A stretch of 64,000 bases of DNA, from positions 558,001 to 622,000 of the forward strand of contig NZ_VISR01000002.1 in the NCBI RefSeq assembly GCF_007827595.1, given 5' to 3'. This DNA comes from Streptomyces sp. BK340 (GTDB lineage Bacteria; Actinomycetota; Actinomycetes; Streptomycetales; Streptomycetaceae). This document shows positions 44,227 to 53,559 of this stretch, piece by piece (within the stretch, counting starts at the first letter, position 1; each line of letters starts with the position of its first letter). Position numbers and translations under genes: made by a program. The notes beneath the pieces were generated by a model. The model was not told the DNA's origin and searched no databases. It saw only the letters and a list, made by a program, of their open reading frames with translations.

Positions 44227-44601
44227 TCAGACCTCCAGGACCGCCTCGATCCCCTTCAGCTGGTGCCGGGCCATCGCGAGGTTGGCCCGGCTGGCGTCCA
44301 GGACCAGGTAGAGGAACAGGCCGTTGCCGCCGCGGCCCTTGAGCAGGCGGATCAGGTGGTACTGGTCCGACAGCGTGATCAGGATGTCCTCGATGTCGCC
44401 CTTGAGGCCCAGGTGCTCCATCGTGCGCATCTTGGCGCGGATCACGTCCGTGTTGCCGGCGGCGGCCACGTTCAGGTCGAAGCTCTTGCTGCCGCCCATC
44501 GTGCCCAGCGCCATGCCGCTCGTGTAGTCGACGAGCGCGACGCCGGTGGCGCCCTCGATGGAGGTCAGCGCCTCTTTCAGTGCGGTCTCGGTGTTGGCCA
44601 T
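44227..44601 (-). CDS. Roadblock/LC7-type protein
   Basis: The 124-residue protein has the roadblock fold pattern: ETALKEALTSIEGATGVALVDYTSGMALGTMG, DVIRAKMRTMEHLGL, EDILITLSDQYHLIRLL and GLFLYLVLDASRANLAMARHQL. Roadblock proteins in bacteria usually regulate small GTPases, as in the Streptomyces conservons (cvn). No GTPase, DUF742 or sensor kinase gene is adjacent, so the partner must be elsewhere. This is the most conserved of the four small-protein genes here and the last in the minus-strand series. The start ATG 44601 is close to a weak GGAC site. Confidence 0.82.
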   Translation of the reverse strand: MANTETALKEALTSIEGATGVALVDYTSGMALGTMGGSKSFDLNVAAAGNTDVIRAKMRTMEHLGLKGDIEDILITLSDQYHLIRLLKGRGGNGLFLYLVLDASRANLAMARHQLKGIEAVLEV

Positions 44602-44611
44602 GGTGGTCCTT

Positions 44612-45103
44612 TCAGCTGTCGGTTGCGGTGCGCGCTTCGGTCGTGGTGCGTGACGCGCGCGTGGTTCTGTTCCGTGGTGCGGATGTGGTCCTGGTGGCCG
44701 GGCGGCCCGCTTCCGCGGCGGCTTCGGCGGCGTCGAGCAGCTCCCCGACGCGGGCGGCCGAGCGGCGGCCCTCCAGATGCAGCCGGCCGACGTTGACCCG
44801 GTCCTCGGCGAGCAGCGTCAGCACGGCGGTGCGGCCGGCCGCGTAGGTGGCGACGTAGCCGTTCTCGCCGCGCACCAGCAGTTCCCGGAAACCGTCGTTC
44901 CCGGTGGCGTCGGCCATCCGTACGGCGACGCCCAGCGCGGCCGCGGTGAGTGCCGCCAGCCCCTCCGGGTCGACACCGGGGGTGTCGTGGGCGACGGCGA
45001 GACCGTCGACGCCGGCCGCGAGGGCTCCGGTGAGCTGCGGCACGCGGGTCCGCAGCCGACGCAGTTCGTCCAGGACGGCGTCGAGGTCCTGTGCGGACAC
45101 CAT
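44612..45103 (-). CDS. Second roadblock-like protein
   Basis: The 163-residue protein begins MVSAQDLDAVLDELRRLRTR and shows the roadblock-like core VDGLAVAHDTPGVDPEGLAALTAAALGVAVRMADATG, then NGYVATYAAGRTAVLTLLAEDRVNVGRLHL. The C-terminus (about 130–163) is Ala/Arg/Thr-rich and probably disordered. It lies 10 bp upstream of the 44227 roadblock gene, so they are one transcript. ATG 45103 follows GGAGAG. Two other proteins of the same type lie immediately upstream. The function is inferred from fold only. Confidence 0.72.
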   Translation of the reverse strand: MVSAQDLDAVLDELRRLRTRVPQLTGALAAGVDGLAVAHDTPGVDPEGLAALTAAALGVAVRMADATGNDGFRELLVRGENGYVATYAAGRTAVLTLLAEDRVNVGRLHLEGRRSAARVGELLDAAEAAAEAGRPATRTTSAPRNRTTRASRTTTEARTATDS

Positions 45104-45134
45104 CAGCTCTCTCCTCTCGGCGGGTTGGTGCCGT

Positions 45135-45953
45135 TCAAAGCGCCTCCAGCGCATCCCTGAGCCTCTTCAGCAGCGCGATGTCGGGGTCGGTGACCGTGAG
45201 CGGGGGAGCCGGGGGAACCGGCGGCGGGGCGGGGGCCGCGGGTATCGGCCTGAGGAGTCCGGCCGCCGAGAGGCGGCGTACGTCCACCAGCGTGTGGAAC
45301 GCCTGCCGGCCCAGGTTGCGGGCGATCTCCGGGGCCGTGCGGACGCCGTCCACCCGGTCCAGGACCGCGCGCTGGCGGGGAGTGACCGGCGCCGTGGCGA
45401 CCGGGTCGGCGCGGATCAGCGGCGCGCTGTCGGTCGCCGGGTCCGGCCACAGACGGTGCAGCAGCAGCCGGCGGCGCAGCGTCTCGCGTTCCAGCGCGAT
45501 GACCGGGACCGAGGGCAGCGGGCCGGGGCGGGGCGCCCGCGTGTACCGGAAGCGGCCCGGGGCGCTGCTCGGCGACAGGGCGAAGTACCCGGCGTCGTAC
45601 AGCGCGTCCAGGTGGCACAGCTCCAGCGCGCCCTCCGGCAGCAGCCCGGCGTCCAGCAGCAGCCGGGCCGCGTCCGCCGGGCCGTCGGCCTGCCCGGTGG
45701 CCCGCTGCCAGGCGGTCGTGGCCAGGGTGCCGTGGGCCGTGAGGAGCACGTCGAGACCAGGGGCATGGGGGCTCTCGGCGTGCACCACCCGGCCCTCGAC
45801 GAGGTGCAGGGTGCCGTGCTCGCGGACGAGGACGCCGGTGGCCTGTTCCTCGGCGAGCCGCCGGAGCATCGGGGACAGCGCGCCCGCCGTACGGTCCTGG
45901 ACCGCGGCCCTGTCCCGCACCGGCAGCGGCGGAGGCGTTTCGACCATCGTCAT
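45135..45953 (-). CDS. DUF4388-like regulatory protein
   Basis: The 272-residue protein has a region (about 25–90) resembling the PATAN/DUF4388 domain (ALSPMLRRLAEEQATGVLVRE … LHLVEGRVVHAESP). A middle part with two predicted helices and VLDRVDGVRTAPEIARNLGRQAFHTLVDVRRL follows, which looks like a winged-helix-type DUF4388 companion region. The C-terminal 60 residues are proline-rich and end in LTVTDPDIALLKRLRDAL. The start ATG 45953 overlaps the stop of the upstream roadblock gene in ATGA, so they are translationally coupled. In other bacteria such proteins occur with roadblock and Ras-like GTPase modules. Function here is inferred. Confidence 0.68.
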   Translation of the reverse strand: MTMVETPPPLPVRDRAAVQDRTAGALSPMLRRLAEEQATGVLVREHGTLHLVEGRVVHAESPHAPGLDVLLTAHGTLATTAWQRATGQADGPADAARLLLDAGLLPEGALELCHLDALYDAGYFALSPSSAPGRFRYTRAPRPGPLPSVPVIALERETLRRRLLLHRLWPDPATDSAPLIRADPVATAPVTPRQRAVLDRVDGVRTAPEIARNLGRQAFHTLVDVRRLSAAGLLRPIPAAPAPPPVPPAPPLTVTDPDIALLKRLRDALEAL

Positions 45954-46339
45954 CCCAGCACCAGCCGGGCGGCCATCTCGCCGAGCCGGATGCGGGCGAG
46001 GGCGAGATTGCCCTCCTCGCGGCCCAGCCACAGGTGCAGGAAGACGCTGCTGTCGAAGGACGTGTCCACGAACCGCAGCAGGTGGTAGCTGTCGTGGTTG
46101 CTGACGATCACGTCCTCGACGGGCGGGCCGAAGTCGTCGCCGTCCCCGGCCGCGAAGGCGCCGTGTTCGGCGGCGAGCCGGGCCAGTTCGGCGGCCTCGG
46201 CGGCGGTGGTCTCGTGGTCACCGCCGGGGGCGTCCCCGACGGTGCCCAGGGCCAGTCCGCTCGTCCAGTCCACCAGGGAGGCTCCCCGCGCACCGGGCAA
46301 CCGCATCGCTTCCAGCAAGCACTCGTCGATTCCGGGCAC
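45950..46339 (-). CDS. Third roadblock-like protein
   Basis: The 129-residue protein shows RLPGARGASLVDWTSGLALGTVG and AAELARLAAEHGAFA, then VEDVIVSNHDSYHLLRFVDTSFDSSVFLHLWL and NLALARIRLGEMAARL, which parallels the 44227 protein (ASLVDWTSGLALGT versus VALVDYTSGMALGT). It is the first gene of the series of four minus-strand genes. ATG 46339 has a weak ribosome site. A 10-bp-arm inverted repeat lies about 120 bp upstream. Confidence 0.72.
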   Translation of the reverse strand: MPGIDECLLEAMRLPGARGASLVDWTSGLALGTVGDAPGGDHETTAAEAAELARLAAEHGAFAAGDGDDFGPPVEDVIVSNHDSYHLLRFVDTSFDSSVFLHLWLGREEGNLALARIRLGEMAARLVLG

Positions 46340-46456
46340 CCTGGCTTCCCTCCCGCCTGTGACTCCGGTTGAGTGACAGGGACACTACGCAACGTGTGCG
46401 CGAGGGGTGAGTCCTTTGGCATTTTCCGGTGGAACATGCGCCCGGCGTACTAGTGT

Positions 46457-46491
46457 GGGTCAACTGACGACTGTTTTCGGGCAGTTGACCC
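46457..46491. promoter_or_regulatory. Long inverted repeat before the roadblock series
   Basis: GGGTCAACTG (46457–46466) and CAGTTGACCC (46482–46491) are perfect 10-bp arms around 15 bp. It lies between the decarboxylase stop and the first roadblock gene, both on the minus strand, so it could be a terminator of the former or an operator of the latter. There is no T tract. Confidence 0.45.
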
Positions 46492-46518
46492 AGTTGTTCG
46501 AGATGTACCCGAGGTGCG

Positions 46519-47922
46519 TCAACGGCTCCCGGGCGTGCGCAGGGTGGTGAGCGTGGACGCGTGCGCCCCACCGGACTCGGCCACGACCTCCGCCACGGTC
46601 TGCGGCTCCCGCACGGTCGCGAAGGCCACGCCTCCCGTGCCGTCGGGTGCGAAGCCGTAGATCCCCGGCCGGGCGAGGGAGTTGTAGGCGTAGTGGTGGG
46701 CGAAGTAGTACGCGCCCGTGTCCAGTGCCGCCGCGTAGTCGCCCTGCTCCAGCAGGGGCAGCGTGCGCCCCTCGGCGAGCAGGTCGCCGGAGAAGCAGGC
46801 CGGGCCGGCCACGTCCTGCACCACCTCGGGCCCCGACCGGGGCCGCCCCTTGGGGTCGTACGCGGCGATCCGCAGCGGCCACGCCCCGGGTGCGTACACG
46901 GTCCGCGCGGCCACCTGCACGCCCGCGTGCGTCACCGCGATCCGCCGCCCGCCGGAACTCTTGGTGTACTCCACCCGCGCCACCACCGTGCCGTGCCTGG
47001 CCAGCAGCGACCGCCCGAACTCGGTCACCAGCCCGTACCGCCCGTCGAACAGCCCCGGCACCTCCTCGGCCAGCAGGCGCGCGTACTGCGCGTACGTCGG
47101 TGCCGTCGCCTCCGCCGTGAAGTCGACCGGCAGCCCGCCGCCGATGTCCAGCGTGTCGATCTGCCGCCGCCCGATCCGCGCGTTGATCTCCTCCGCGAGC
47201 GCGTACGTCTCCGCCACGCCCCGTGCCAGCAGCGGCAGCGGGATGCCCTGCGAACCGGTGTGCGCGTGCAGCCGGGTCAGCCACGGCCGGTCCGCGTACG
47301 CCCGCACGACCCACTCCCGGGCCCCCTCGTCGCGCAGCGCCACCCCGAACTTGGACGTCTGCGTCGCCGTCGAGGTCGCCCCGATGGTGCCGCCGCCGAT
47401 CTGCGGGTTGACCCGGATGCCGAGCGGCGAGGAGCCGGGCGCCACGGGGGTGCCTCCCGTGCGCTTGGGGCCATGGTGGACGAGGGCGTCGAGCCGGTCC
47501 AGCTCCTGCGGGTTGTCCGCGTTGACGGCGACGCCCAGCGCGAGCGCCTCGCGCAGCTCGGCCGGGGTCTTGGCGGGCGAGTCGAGCACCGTCCGGTCCG
47601 GCGGCACCCCCGCCGCCCGCGCCAGCGCCAGCTCGCCCGGGCTCGCCACCTCCGCGCCGATGCCCTCCTCGTGCAGCAGGCGCAGTACCGGCACCAGCGG
47701 GGTCGCCTTCACCGCGAAGGCGTGCAGCACCGGCGTGCCCGGCGCCGTGACCGCGTCGAACGCCGCCCGCAGGGCCGCCGCCGACTTCCGGATGCCGGTG
47801 ACGTCCAGCAGCGCCACCACGGCCGCGTCCGGCCCCAGCAGCCCCTGCTCCACAGCGCCGCGCACCGCTTCGTCCCGCCGGGCGGCCCGCTCCCGGGCCT
47901 CGCTGTCGGTGTCCTGGTCCAC
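46519..47922 (-). CDS. PLP fold-type III decarboxylase (DapDC-like)
   Basis: The 467-residue protein resembles diaminopimelate or ornithine-type decarboxylases: HAFAVKATPLVPVLRLL carries the PLP lysine, followed by GAEVASPGELALARAAG, LGIRVNPQIGGGTIGATST, FGVAL, LHAHTGSQG (His), IDIGGGLPVDF-like LDIGGGLPVDF, TEFGRSLLARHG, GPACFSGDLL (Cys) and DTGAYYFAHHYAYNSLARP (Tyr). The length and motif order fit the family, but the N-terminal ~20 residues and some substrate-site residues differ from LysA, so the substrate may not be diaminopimelate. GTG 47922 follows AGGAGG. It is divergent from hutU with about 160 bp between them, and this pairing with hut may hint at amino-acid metabolism. Confidence 0.82.
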   Translation of the reverse strand: MDQDTDSEARERAARRDEAVRGAVEQGLLGPDAAVVALLDVTGIRKSAAALRAAFDAVTAPGTPVLHAFAVKATPLVPVLRLLHEEGIGAEVASPGELALARAAGVPPDRTVLDSPAKTPAELREALALGVAVNADNPQELDRLDALVHHGPKRTGGTPVAPGSSPLGIRVNPQIGGGTIGATSTATQTSKFGVALRDEGAREWVVRAYADRPWLTRLHAHTGSQGIPLPLLARGVAETYALAEEINARIGRRQIDTLDIGGGLPVDFTAEATAPTYAQYARLLAEEVPGLFDGRYGLVTEFGRSLLARHGTVVARVEYTKSSGGRRIAVTHAGVQVAARTVYAPGAWPLRIAAYDPKGRPRSGPEVVQDVAGPACFSGDLLAEGRTLPLLEQGDYAAALDTGAYYFAHHYAYNSLARPGIYGFAPDGTGGVAFATVREPQTVAEVVAESGGAHASTLTTLRTPGSR

Positions 47923-48019
47923 GCCTGTCCTCCTGTCGCCCTGCCCTGCCGCCGTATCCGCGTGTTCGGGTGATTCCAGCCAAACACCCACGACGCGCGG
48001 ACGGGCTGCCGCCGATGTA

Positions 48020-48056
48020 TTGACTAGTTCTATTCAGGAAGTCAGGATGTGAATAG
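48020..48056 (+). promoter_or_regulatory. hutU promoter with GAATAG inverted repeat
   Basis: TTGACT (48020–48025) and CAGGAT (48043–48048) are 17 bp apart. CTATTC (48030–48035) and GAATAG (48051–48056) form an inverted repeat that overlaps the promoter and likely start site, so a repressor bound there would block transcription. Confidence 0.5.
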
Positions 48057-48081
48057 AGATAGCAACAGGAGGAGGCAGACG

Positions 48082-49746
48082 ATGTCGGGACCCCGCCCCG
48101 TACGAGCACCGCGCGGCACGGAACTGAGCACCCTGGGATGGCAGCAGGAAGCCGCTCTGCGGATGCTGCAGAACAACCTCGACCCCGAGGTCGCCGAGCA
48201 CCCCGACAAGCTCGTCGTCTACGGCGGCACCGGCAAGGCCGCCCGTGACTGGCGCTCCTTCGACGCGATGGTGCGCACGCTGCAGACCCTCAAGCAGGAC
48301 GAGACCATGCTGGTCCAGTCCGGCCGCCCGGTCGGCGTCATGCAGACCCATGAGTGGGCCCCGCGTGTCCTCATCGCCAACTCCAACCTGGTCGGCGACT
48401 GGGCCAACTGGGAGGAGTTCCGCCGTCTGGAGGCCCTCGGCCTGACCATGTACGGGCAGATGACCGCCGGCTCCTGGATCTACATCGGCACCCAGGGCAT
48501 CCTCCAGGGCACCTACGAGACCTTCGCCGCCGTCGCCGCGAAGAAGTTCAACGGCACCCTCGCCGGGACCATCACCCTCACCGCCGGCCTCGGCGGCATG
48601 GGCGGCGCCCAGCCGCTCGCCGTGACCATGAACGACGGCGTCGCCATCTGTATCGACTGCGACCCGCGCGCCATCGAGCGCCGTATCGAGCACCGCTACC
48701 TGGACGTCAGGGCCGACAACCTCGACCACGCGCTCCAGCTGGCCACCGAGGCCCGTGACCAGCGCAAGCCGCTCTCCATCGGCGTCCTCGGCAACGCCGC
48801 CGAGCTGGTCCCGCAGCTGCTCGCGATGAACGCCCCGATCGACATCGTCACCGACCAGACCTCCGCCCACGACCCGCTGTCGTACCTCCCGGTCGGCGTG
48901 GCCTTCGAGGACATGGCCGACGCCGCCGCCAAGGACCCGGCCGGCTTCACCACGCGGGCCCGTGAGGCGATGGCGAAGCACGTCGAGGCGATGGTCGGCT
49001 TCATGGACGCCGGTGCCGAGGTCTTCGACTACGGCAACTCCATCCGCGGCGAGGCCCAGCTGGCCGGCTACGCGCGGGCTTTCGCCTTCCCCGGCTTCGT
49101 CCCCGCCTACATCCGCCCCCTGTTCTGCGAGGGCAAGGGCCCCTTCCGCTGGGCCGCCCTGTCCGGCGAGGCCTCGGACATCGCCAAGACCGACAAGGCG
49201 ATCCTGGAGCTCTTCCCGGAGAACGAGTCCCTGCACCGCTGGATCAAGATGGCCGGCGAGCGCGTCCACTTCCAGGGCCTGCCCGCCCGCATCTGCTGGC
49301 TCGGCTACGGCGAGCGCGACAAGGCCGGCGAGCGCTTCAACGACATGGTGGCCTCCGGCGAGCTGGCGGCCCCGCTGGCCATCGGCCGCGACCACCTCGA
49401 CTGCGGCTCCGTCGCCTCCCCGTACCGCGAGACCGAGGCCATGCTCGACGGCTCCGACGCGATCGCCGACTGGCCGCTGCTGAACGCCATGGTCAACGTG
49501 GCCTCCGGTGCGTCGTGGGTGTCCATCCACCACGGCGGCGGCGTGGGCATGGGCCGCTCCATCCACGCCGGCCAGGTCACGGTGGCCGACGGCACGAAGC
49601 TGGCCGGCGAGAAGATCCGGCGCGTCCTCACCAACGACCCCGGCATGGGTGTCATCCGGCACGTGGACGCCGGGTACGACATCGCGGAGTCGGTCGCGCA
49701 GGAGCGCGGGGTCCGGGTGCCTATGCGCGAGGGTGACCAGGCGTGA
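48082..49746 (+). CDS. hutU: Urocanate hydratase
   Basis: The 554-residue NAD+-dependent enzyme converts urocanate to imidazolonepropionate, the second step of histidine breakdown. It shows [48 protein letters not shown] (NAD-binding), [47 protein letters not shown] and the terminal [15 protein letters not shown]. The length is standard. ATG 48082 follows AGGAGGAGG. It is the first gene of the hut operon and overlaps the next in GTGA. The first step (histidase, HutH) is not in this window. Confidence 0.97.
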   Translation: MSGPRPVRAPRGTELSTLGWQQEAALRMLQNNLDPEVAEHPDKLVVYGGTGKAARDWRSFDAMVRTLQTLKQDETMLVQSGRPVGVMQTHEWAPRVLIANSNLVGDWANWEEFRRLEALGLTMYGQMTAGSWIYIGTQGILQGTYETFAAVAAKKFNGTLAGTITLTAGLGGMGGAQPLAVTMNDGVAICIDCDPRAIERRIEHRYLDVRADNLDHALQLATEARDQRKPLSIGVLGNAAELVPQLLAMNAPIDIVTDQTSAHDPLSYLPVGVAFEDMADAAAKDPAGFTTRAREAMAKHVEAMVGFMDAGAEVFDYGNSIRGEAQLAGYARAFAFPGFVPAYIRPLFCEGKGPFRWAALSGEASDIAKTDKAILELFPENESLHRWIKMAGERVHFQGLPARICWLGYGERDKAGERFNDMVASGELAAPLAIGRDHLDCGSVASPYRETEAMLDGSDAIADWPLLNAMVNVASGASWVSIHHGGGVGMGRSIHAGQVTVADGTKLAGEKIRRVLTNDPGMGVIRHVDAGYDIAESVAQERGVRVPMREGDQA

Positions 49747-50963
49747 CCTTCCACAGCATGTGGGCGGAGCTGCTGCCGATCGGCCGCAGCTCCGCCTCCG
49801 GCGGCTACCGGCGCTACGCCTGGACCGGCGCCGACGCCGAATGCCGGACCTGGTTCCAGGAGCAGGCCGAGGCGCGGGGGCTGGCCTACGAGGTCGACCG
49901 GAACGGGAACCAGTGGGCCTGGCTCGGGGATCCCGCCGCCGGTGACGCCGTCGTCACCGGGTCGCACCTGGACTCGGTGCCGGACGGCGGCGCCTTCGAC
50001 GGGCCTCTCGGGGTCGTGTCCTCCTTCGCCGCCCTGGACGAGCTGCGAGCGCGGGACGTACAGCTCACCAAGCCCCTGGCCATCGTCAACTTCGGCGATG
50101 AGGAAGGGGCCCGGTTCGGGCTCGCCTGTGTCGGGTCGCGGCTCACCGCCGGGGAGCTGACCGTCGAGCAGGCGCAGCGGCTCACCGACGGCGAGGGGAT
50201 CACCCTCCCGAAGGCCATGGAGGCCGCCGGGTACGATCCCGAGGCCATCGGGCCCGACCCGGAGCGGCTGTCCCGTATCGGCGCCTTCGTCGAGCTGCAC
50301 GTCGAGCAGGGCCGCGCGCTGGACCTGTCCGGTGACCGGGTCGGCATCGCCAGTGCCATCTGGCCGCACGGCCGCTGGCGCTTCGACTTCCGGGGCGAGG
50401 CCAACCACGCGGGCACGACGCGACTCGTGGACCGGCGTGACCCGATGCTGTCGTACGCCGAGACCGTCCTCGCCGCCCGCCGGGAGGCCGAACTCGCCGG
50501 CGCCGTCGCCACCTTCGGCAAGATCTCCGTCGAGCCGAACGGCGTCAACGCCATCCCCTCCCTGGTGCGGGGCTGGCTCGACTCCCGCGCCGCCGACCAG
50601 CAGACCCTGGACACGGTCGTCGGCGGTATCGAGAAGGCCGCCCGGGAGTACGCCGACGCCCACGGCATCGACCTCGACGTCGTCCGGGAGTCCTTCACCC
50701 CGGTCGTCGAGTTCGACCACGCCCTGCGCGACGAACTCGGCCGCATCCTGGGGACTTCGAGCGACCGCCTGAAGGTGCCCGTGCTGGGGACCGGTGCCGG
50801 ACACGACGCCGGAATCCTCTCCGGGCGCATCCCGACCGCCATGCTGTTCGTGCGCAACCCCACCGGTGTCTCGCACTCCCCGGCCGAGTTCGCGGCCGAG
50901 GACGACTGCGTGGCCGGCGTGAGCGCGCTCGCCGACGTACTGGAAGGACTGGCCTGCAGGTGA
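49743..50963 (+). CDS. M20-family amidohydrolase (allantoate amidohydrolase-like; candidate formylglutamate hydrolase)
   Basis: The 406-residue metal-dependent enzyme belongs to the M20 / allantoate-amidohydrolase–carbamoylase family. Metal and catalytic residues are present: [47 protein letters not shown] and SHSPAEF. It lies between hutU and hutF with start GTG 49743 overlapping the hutU stop and its own stop overlapping the hutF start. HutG is absent from the operon, so this protein is the best candidate for turning N-formylglutamate into glutamate and formate. Biochemical proof in this family is limited, and true allantoate or N-carbamoyl activity cannot be excluded from sequence. Confidence 0.88.
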   Translation: MTFHSMWAELLPIGRSSASGGYRRYAWTGADAECRTWFQEQAEARGLAYEVDRNGNQWAWLGDPAAGDAVVTGSHLDSVPDGGAFDGPLGVVSSFAALDELRARDVQLTKPLAIVNFGDEEGARFGLACVGSRLTAGELTVEQAQRLTDGEGITLPKAMEAAGYDPEAIGPDPERLSRIGAFVELHVEQGRALDLSGDRVGIASAIWPHGRWRFDFRGEANHAGTTRLVDRRDPMLSYAETVLAARREAELAGAVATFGKISVEPNGVNAIPSLVRGWLDSRAADQQTLDTVVGGIEKAAREYADAHGIDLDVVRESFTPVVEFDHALRDELGRILGTSSDRLKVPVLGTGAGHDAGILSGRIPTAMLFVRNPTGVSHSPAEFAAEDDCVAGVSALADVLEGLACR

Positions 50964-52297
50964 CCAAGGGAACCTACTGGTTGGAGCACGCCTGGCTCGG
51001 CACGAACGTCGAGCCGGGCGTGGCCCTCGACGTCGAGAGCGGGCGGATCACCGCCGTCCGTACCGACGTCCCCACCCCGCCGCCCGGCGCCGAGATCCTG
51101 CGCGGCCTCACGCTGCCGGGTCTGGCGAACGCCCACAGCCACGCCTTCCACCGGGCGCTGCGCGGCACGGTCCAGGTCGGCTCCGGGACCTTCTGGACCT
51201 GGCGCGAGGTGATGTACTCCGTCGCCGACCACCTGACCCCGGAGACCTACCACGCGCTCGCCCGCGCGGTGTACGCCGAGATGGCGCTGGCCGGCATCAC
51301 CTGTGTCGGCGAGTTCCACTACGTGCACCACGCCCCCGGCGGCACCCCCTACGCCGACCCCAACGCGATGGGCGAGGCACTGATCGCGGCCGCCGCCGAC
51401 GCAGGTATCCGCATCACCCTCCTCGACACCGCCTACCTCTCCTCCGGCTTCGGGGCCGAGCCCAACGTCCACCAGCTGCGCTTCTCCGACGGCAGCGCGG
51501 AGGCCTGGGCCGAACGCTGTTCAGTTCTCAAGGAGCGGGATCACGCGCGGATCGGTGCGGCGATTCACTCCGTACGGGCCGTACCCGCGGACCAGTTGGC
51601 GACCGTGGCCCGCTGGACCGAGGAGCGGCGGGCCCCGCTGCATGTGCACCTGTCGGAGCAGACCGCCGAGAACGACGCCTGCCTCGCCGCGCACGGCTGT
51701 ACCCCCACCCGGCTGCTCGCCGACCACGGAGTCCTCGGGCCGCGCACCACCGGCGTGCACAACACCCACCTCACCGACGAGGACATCGCACTGCTCGGCG
51801 ACTCCGGCACCGGCACCTGCATGTGCCCGACGACCGAGCGCGACCTCGCGGACGGCATCGGCCCGGCCGTCGCCCTCCAGCGGGCGGGCTCCCCGCTCTC
51901 CCTCGGCTCCGACAGCCACGCCGTCATCGACCTGCTCGAAGAGGCGCGCGCGATGGAGCTGAACGAGCGGCTGCGCACCCGCACCCGGGGCCACTGGACC
52001 GCCTCGGCCCTGCTGCGCGCGGCCTCGGCGGACGGCCACGCGGCACTGGGCTGGCAGGACGCGGGTAGCCTGGAACCGGGTGCGCTCGCCGACTTCACCA
52101 CCGTCGCCCTCGACTCCGTCAGGACAGCGGGGCCGGTGCCGCGACTCGGCGCGGAGACCGCCGTATTCGCCGCCTCCGCGGCGGACGTACGCCACACGGT
52201 CGTGGGCGGCCGCCATGTCGTGCGAGACGGCGTCCATACCCTCGTGCCGGACGTTCCGTCCGCGCTGGCGGACTCCATCGAGGCCCTGCGAGGCTGA
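50960..52297 (+). CDS. hutF: Formimidoylglutamate deiminase
   Basis: The 445-residue amidohydrolase-superfamily enzyme deaminates N-formimidoyl-L-glutamate to N-formylglutamate and ammonia. Metal ligands and motifs are present: the entry [11 protein letters not shown], the second site HVHLSEQ, the conserved Asp near [12 protein letters not shown], and [15 protein letters not shown]. The length and the N-terminal WLEHAWLG also match HutF. GTG 50960 overlaps the M20 stop in GTGA. With hutU and hutI it indicates the five-step, deiminase-type histidine pathway rather than the HutG-type hydrolysis of formimidoylglutamate. Confidence 0.95.
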   Translation: MTKGTYWLEHAWLGTNVEPGVALDVESGRITAVRTDVPTPPPGAEILRGLTLPGLANAHSHAFHRALRGTVQVGSGTFWTWREVMYSVADHLTPETYHALARAVYAEMALAGITCVGEFHYVHHAPGGTPYADPNAMGEALIAAAADAGIRITLLDTAYLSSGFGAEPNVHQLRFSDGSAEAWAERCSVLKERDHARIGAAIHSVRAVPADQLATVARWTEERRAPLHVHLSEQTAENDACLAAHGCTPTRLLADHGVLGPRTTGVHNTHLTDEDIALLGDSGTGTCMCPTTERDLADGIGPAVALQRAGSPLSLGSDSHAVIDLLEEARAMELNERLRTRTRGHWTASALLRAASADGHAALGWQDAGSLEPGALADFTTVALDSVRTAGPVPRLGAETAVFAASAADVRHTVVGGRHVVRDGVHTLVPDVPSALADSIEALRG

Positions 52298-52323
52298 AAC
52301 CCATCGTCATCCCTGAGGACACC

Positions 52324-53499
52324 ATGAGCAGCAGCACCGTCATCACCAACATCGCCACGCTGGTCACCAACGACCCCTCCCTCGGTGACGGCTCCCCTCT
52401 CGGTCTGATCCAGGACGCGGCCGTTGTCATTGAGGGCGACCGCATCGCGTGGACCGGTGAATCCAGCAAAGCACCCGCCACTGACAACCGGGTCGACGCG
52501 GGCGGCCGGGCGGTGCTGCCGGGCTTCGTGGACTCCCACTCCCACCTGGTCTTCGCCGGTGACCGCACGCAGGAGTTCAACGCCCGCATGTCCGGCCGCT
52601 CCTACACCGCGGGCGGCATCCGCACCACGGTCGCGGCCACCCGCGCCGCGACCGACGCGGAACTCGAGGCCAACCTCACCCACTACCTGGCGGAGGCCCT
52701 CCGCCAGGGCACCACGACCTTCGAGACGAAGTCGGGCTACGGCCTCACCGTCGAGGACGAGGCCCGCGCCCTGCGCATCGCGGCTCAGCACACCGACGAG
52801 GTGACCTACCTCGGCGCCCACATCGTCTCCCCCGACTACGCCGACGACCCGGCGGCCTACGTCGCCCTGGTCACCGGCGAGATGCTGGACGCCTGCGCGC
52901 CGCACGCCCGCTGGATCGACGTGTTCTGCGAGAAGGGCGCCTTCGACGGCGACCAGGCCCGCGCGATCCTCACCGCCGGCAAGGCGAAGGGCCTGCTCCC
53001 GCGCATCCACGCCAACCAGCTCTCCTACGGCCCCGGCATCCAGCTCGCCGTGGAGCTGGACGCGGCCAGCGCCGACCACTGCACCCACCTCACGGACGAG
53101 GACGTCGACGCGCTCGCCAACGGCAACACGGTCGCCACCCTCCTTCCCGGCGCCGAGTTCTCCACCCGCGCCGAGTGGCCCGACGCCCGCCGTCTCCTGG
53201 ACGCCGGTGTCACGGTGGCCCTGTCGACGGACTGCAACCCGGGCTCGTCCTTCACCTCCTCCGTCCCCTTCTGCATCGCCCTGGCCGTCCGGGACATGCG
53301 CATGACCCCCGACGAGGCGGTCTGGTCCGCCACGGCGGGCGGTGCCGCGGCCCTCCGCCGCACCGACATCGGCCGCCTCACCCCGGGCGCCCGAGCCGAC
53401 CTGACCCTGCTGGACGCCCCCAGTCACGTCCACCTGGCCTACCGGCCGGGAGTGCCGCTGGTCAGCGAGGTGTGGCGCCAGGGCGTACGGGTGGTGTGA
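52324..53499 (+). CDS. hutI: Imidazolonepropionase
   Basis: The 391-residue metal-dependent hydrolase opens the imidazolone ring to give N-formimidoyl-L-glutamate. It shows [22 protein letters not shown] (HxH metal ligands), [41 protein letters not shown] (metal His), [13 protein letters not shown] and the Asp in [13 protein letters not shown]. The sequence is of normal length. A 26-bp gap separates it from hutF, so it is still part of the operon. The operon order (hutU–M20–hutF–hutI) is not the order of the pathway. Confidence 0.97.
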   Translation: MSSSTVITNIATLVTNDPSLGDGSPLGLIQDAAVVIEGDRIAWTGESSKAPATDNRVDAGGRAVLPGFVDSHSHLVFAGDRTQEFNARMSGRSYTAGGIRTTVAATRAATDAELEANLTHYLAEALRQGTTTFETKSGYGLTVEDEARALRIAAQHTDEVTYLGAHIVSPDYADDPAAYVALVTGEMLDACAPHARWIDVFCEKGAFDGDQARAILTAGKAKGLLPRIHANQLSYGPGIQLAVELDAASADHCTHLTDEDVDALANGNTVATLLPGAEFSTRAEWPDARRLLDAGVTVALSTDCNPGSSFTSSVPFCIALAVRDMRMTPDEAVWSATAGGAAALRRTDIGRLTPGARADLTLLDAPSHVHLAYRPGVPLVSEVWRQGVRVV

Positions 53500-53524
53500 C
53501 CTCGGTCCTCACCCGACCTGTTCT

Positions 53525-53559
53525 CGCGGGGCCCCGGCCCTCACCGGGGCCGCCCCGCG
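53525..53559. terminator. Hairpin between hutI and the ricin-fusion gene
   Basis: CGCGGGGCCCCGG (from 53525) and a matching arm ending at 53559 pair with one bulged base. It overlaps the last codons of the minus-strand gene and would end hut transcription. Confidence 0.6.

Noticed and set aside
48034..49662. A long open frame antisense to hutU
   Set aside because: High-GC Streptomyces genes routinely leave long open frames on the opposite strand. Its Gly/Val/His-rich sequence has no family pattern, and the + strand frame is a clear urocanase.
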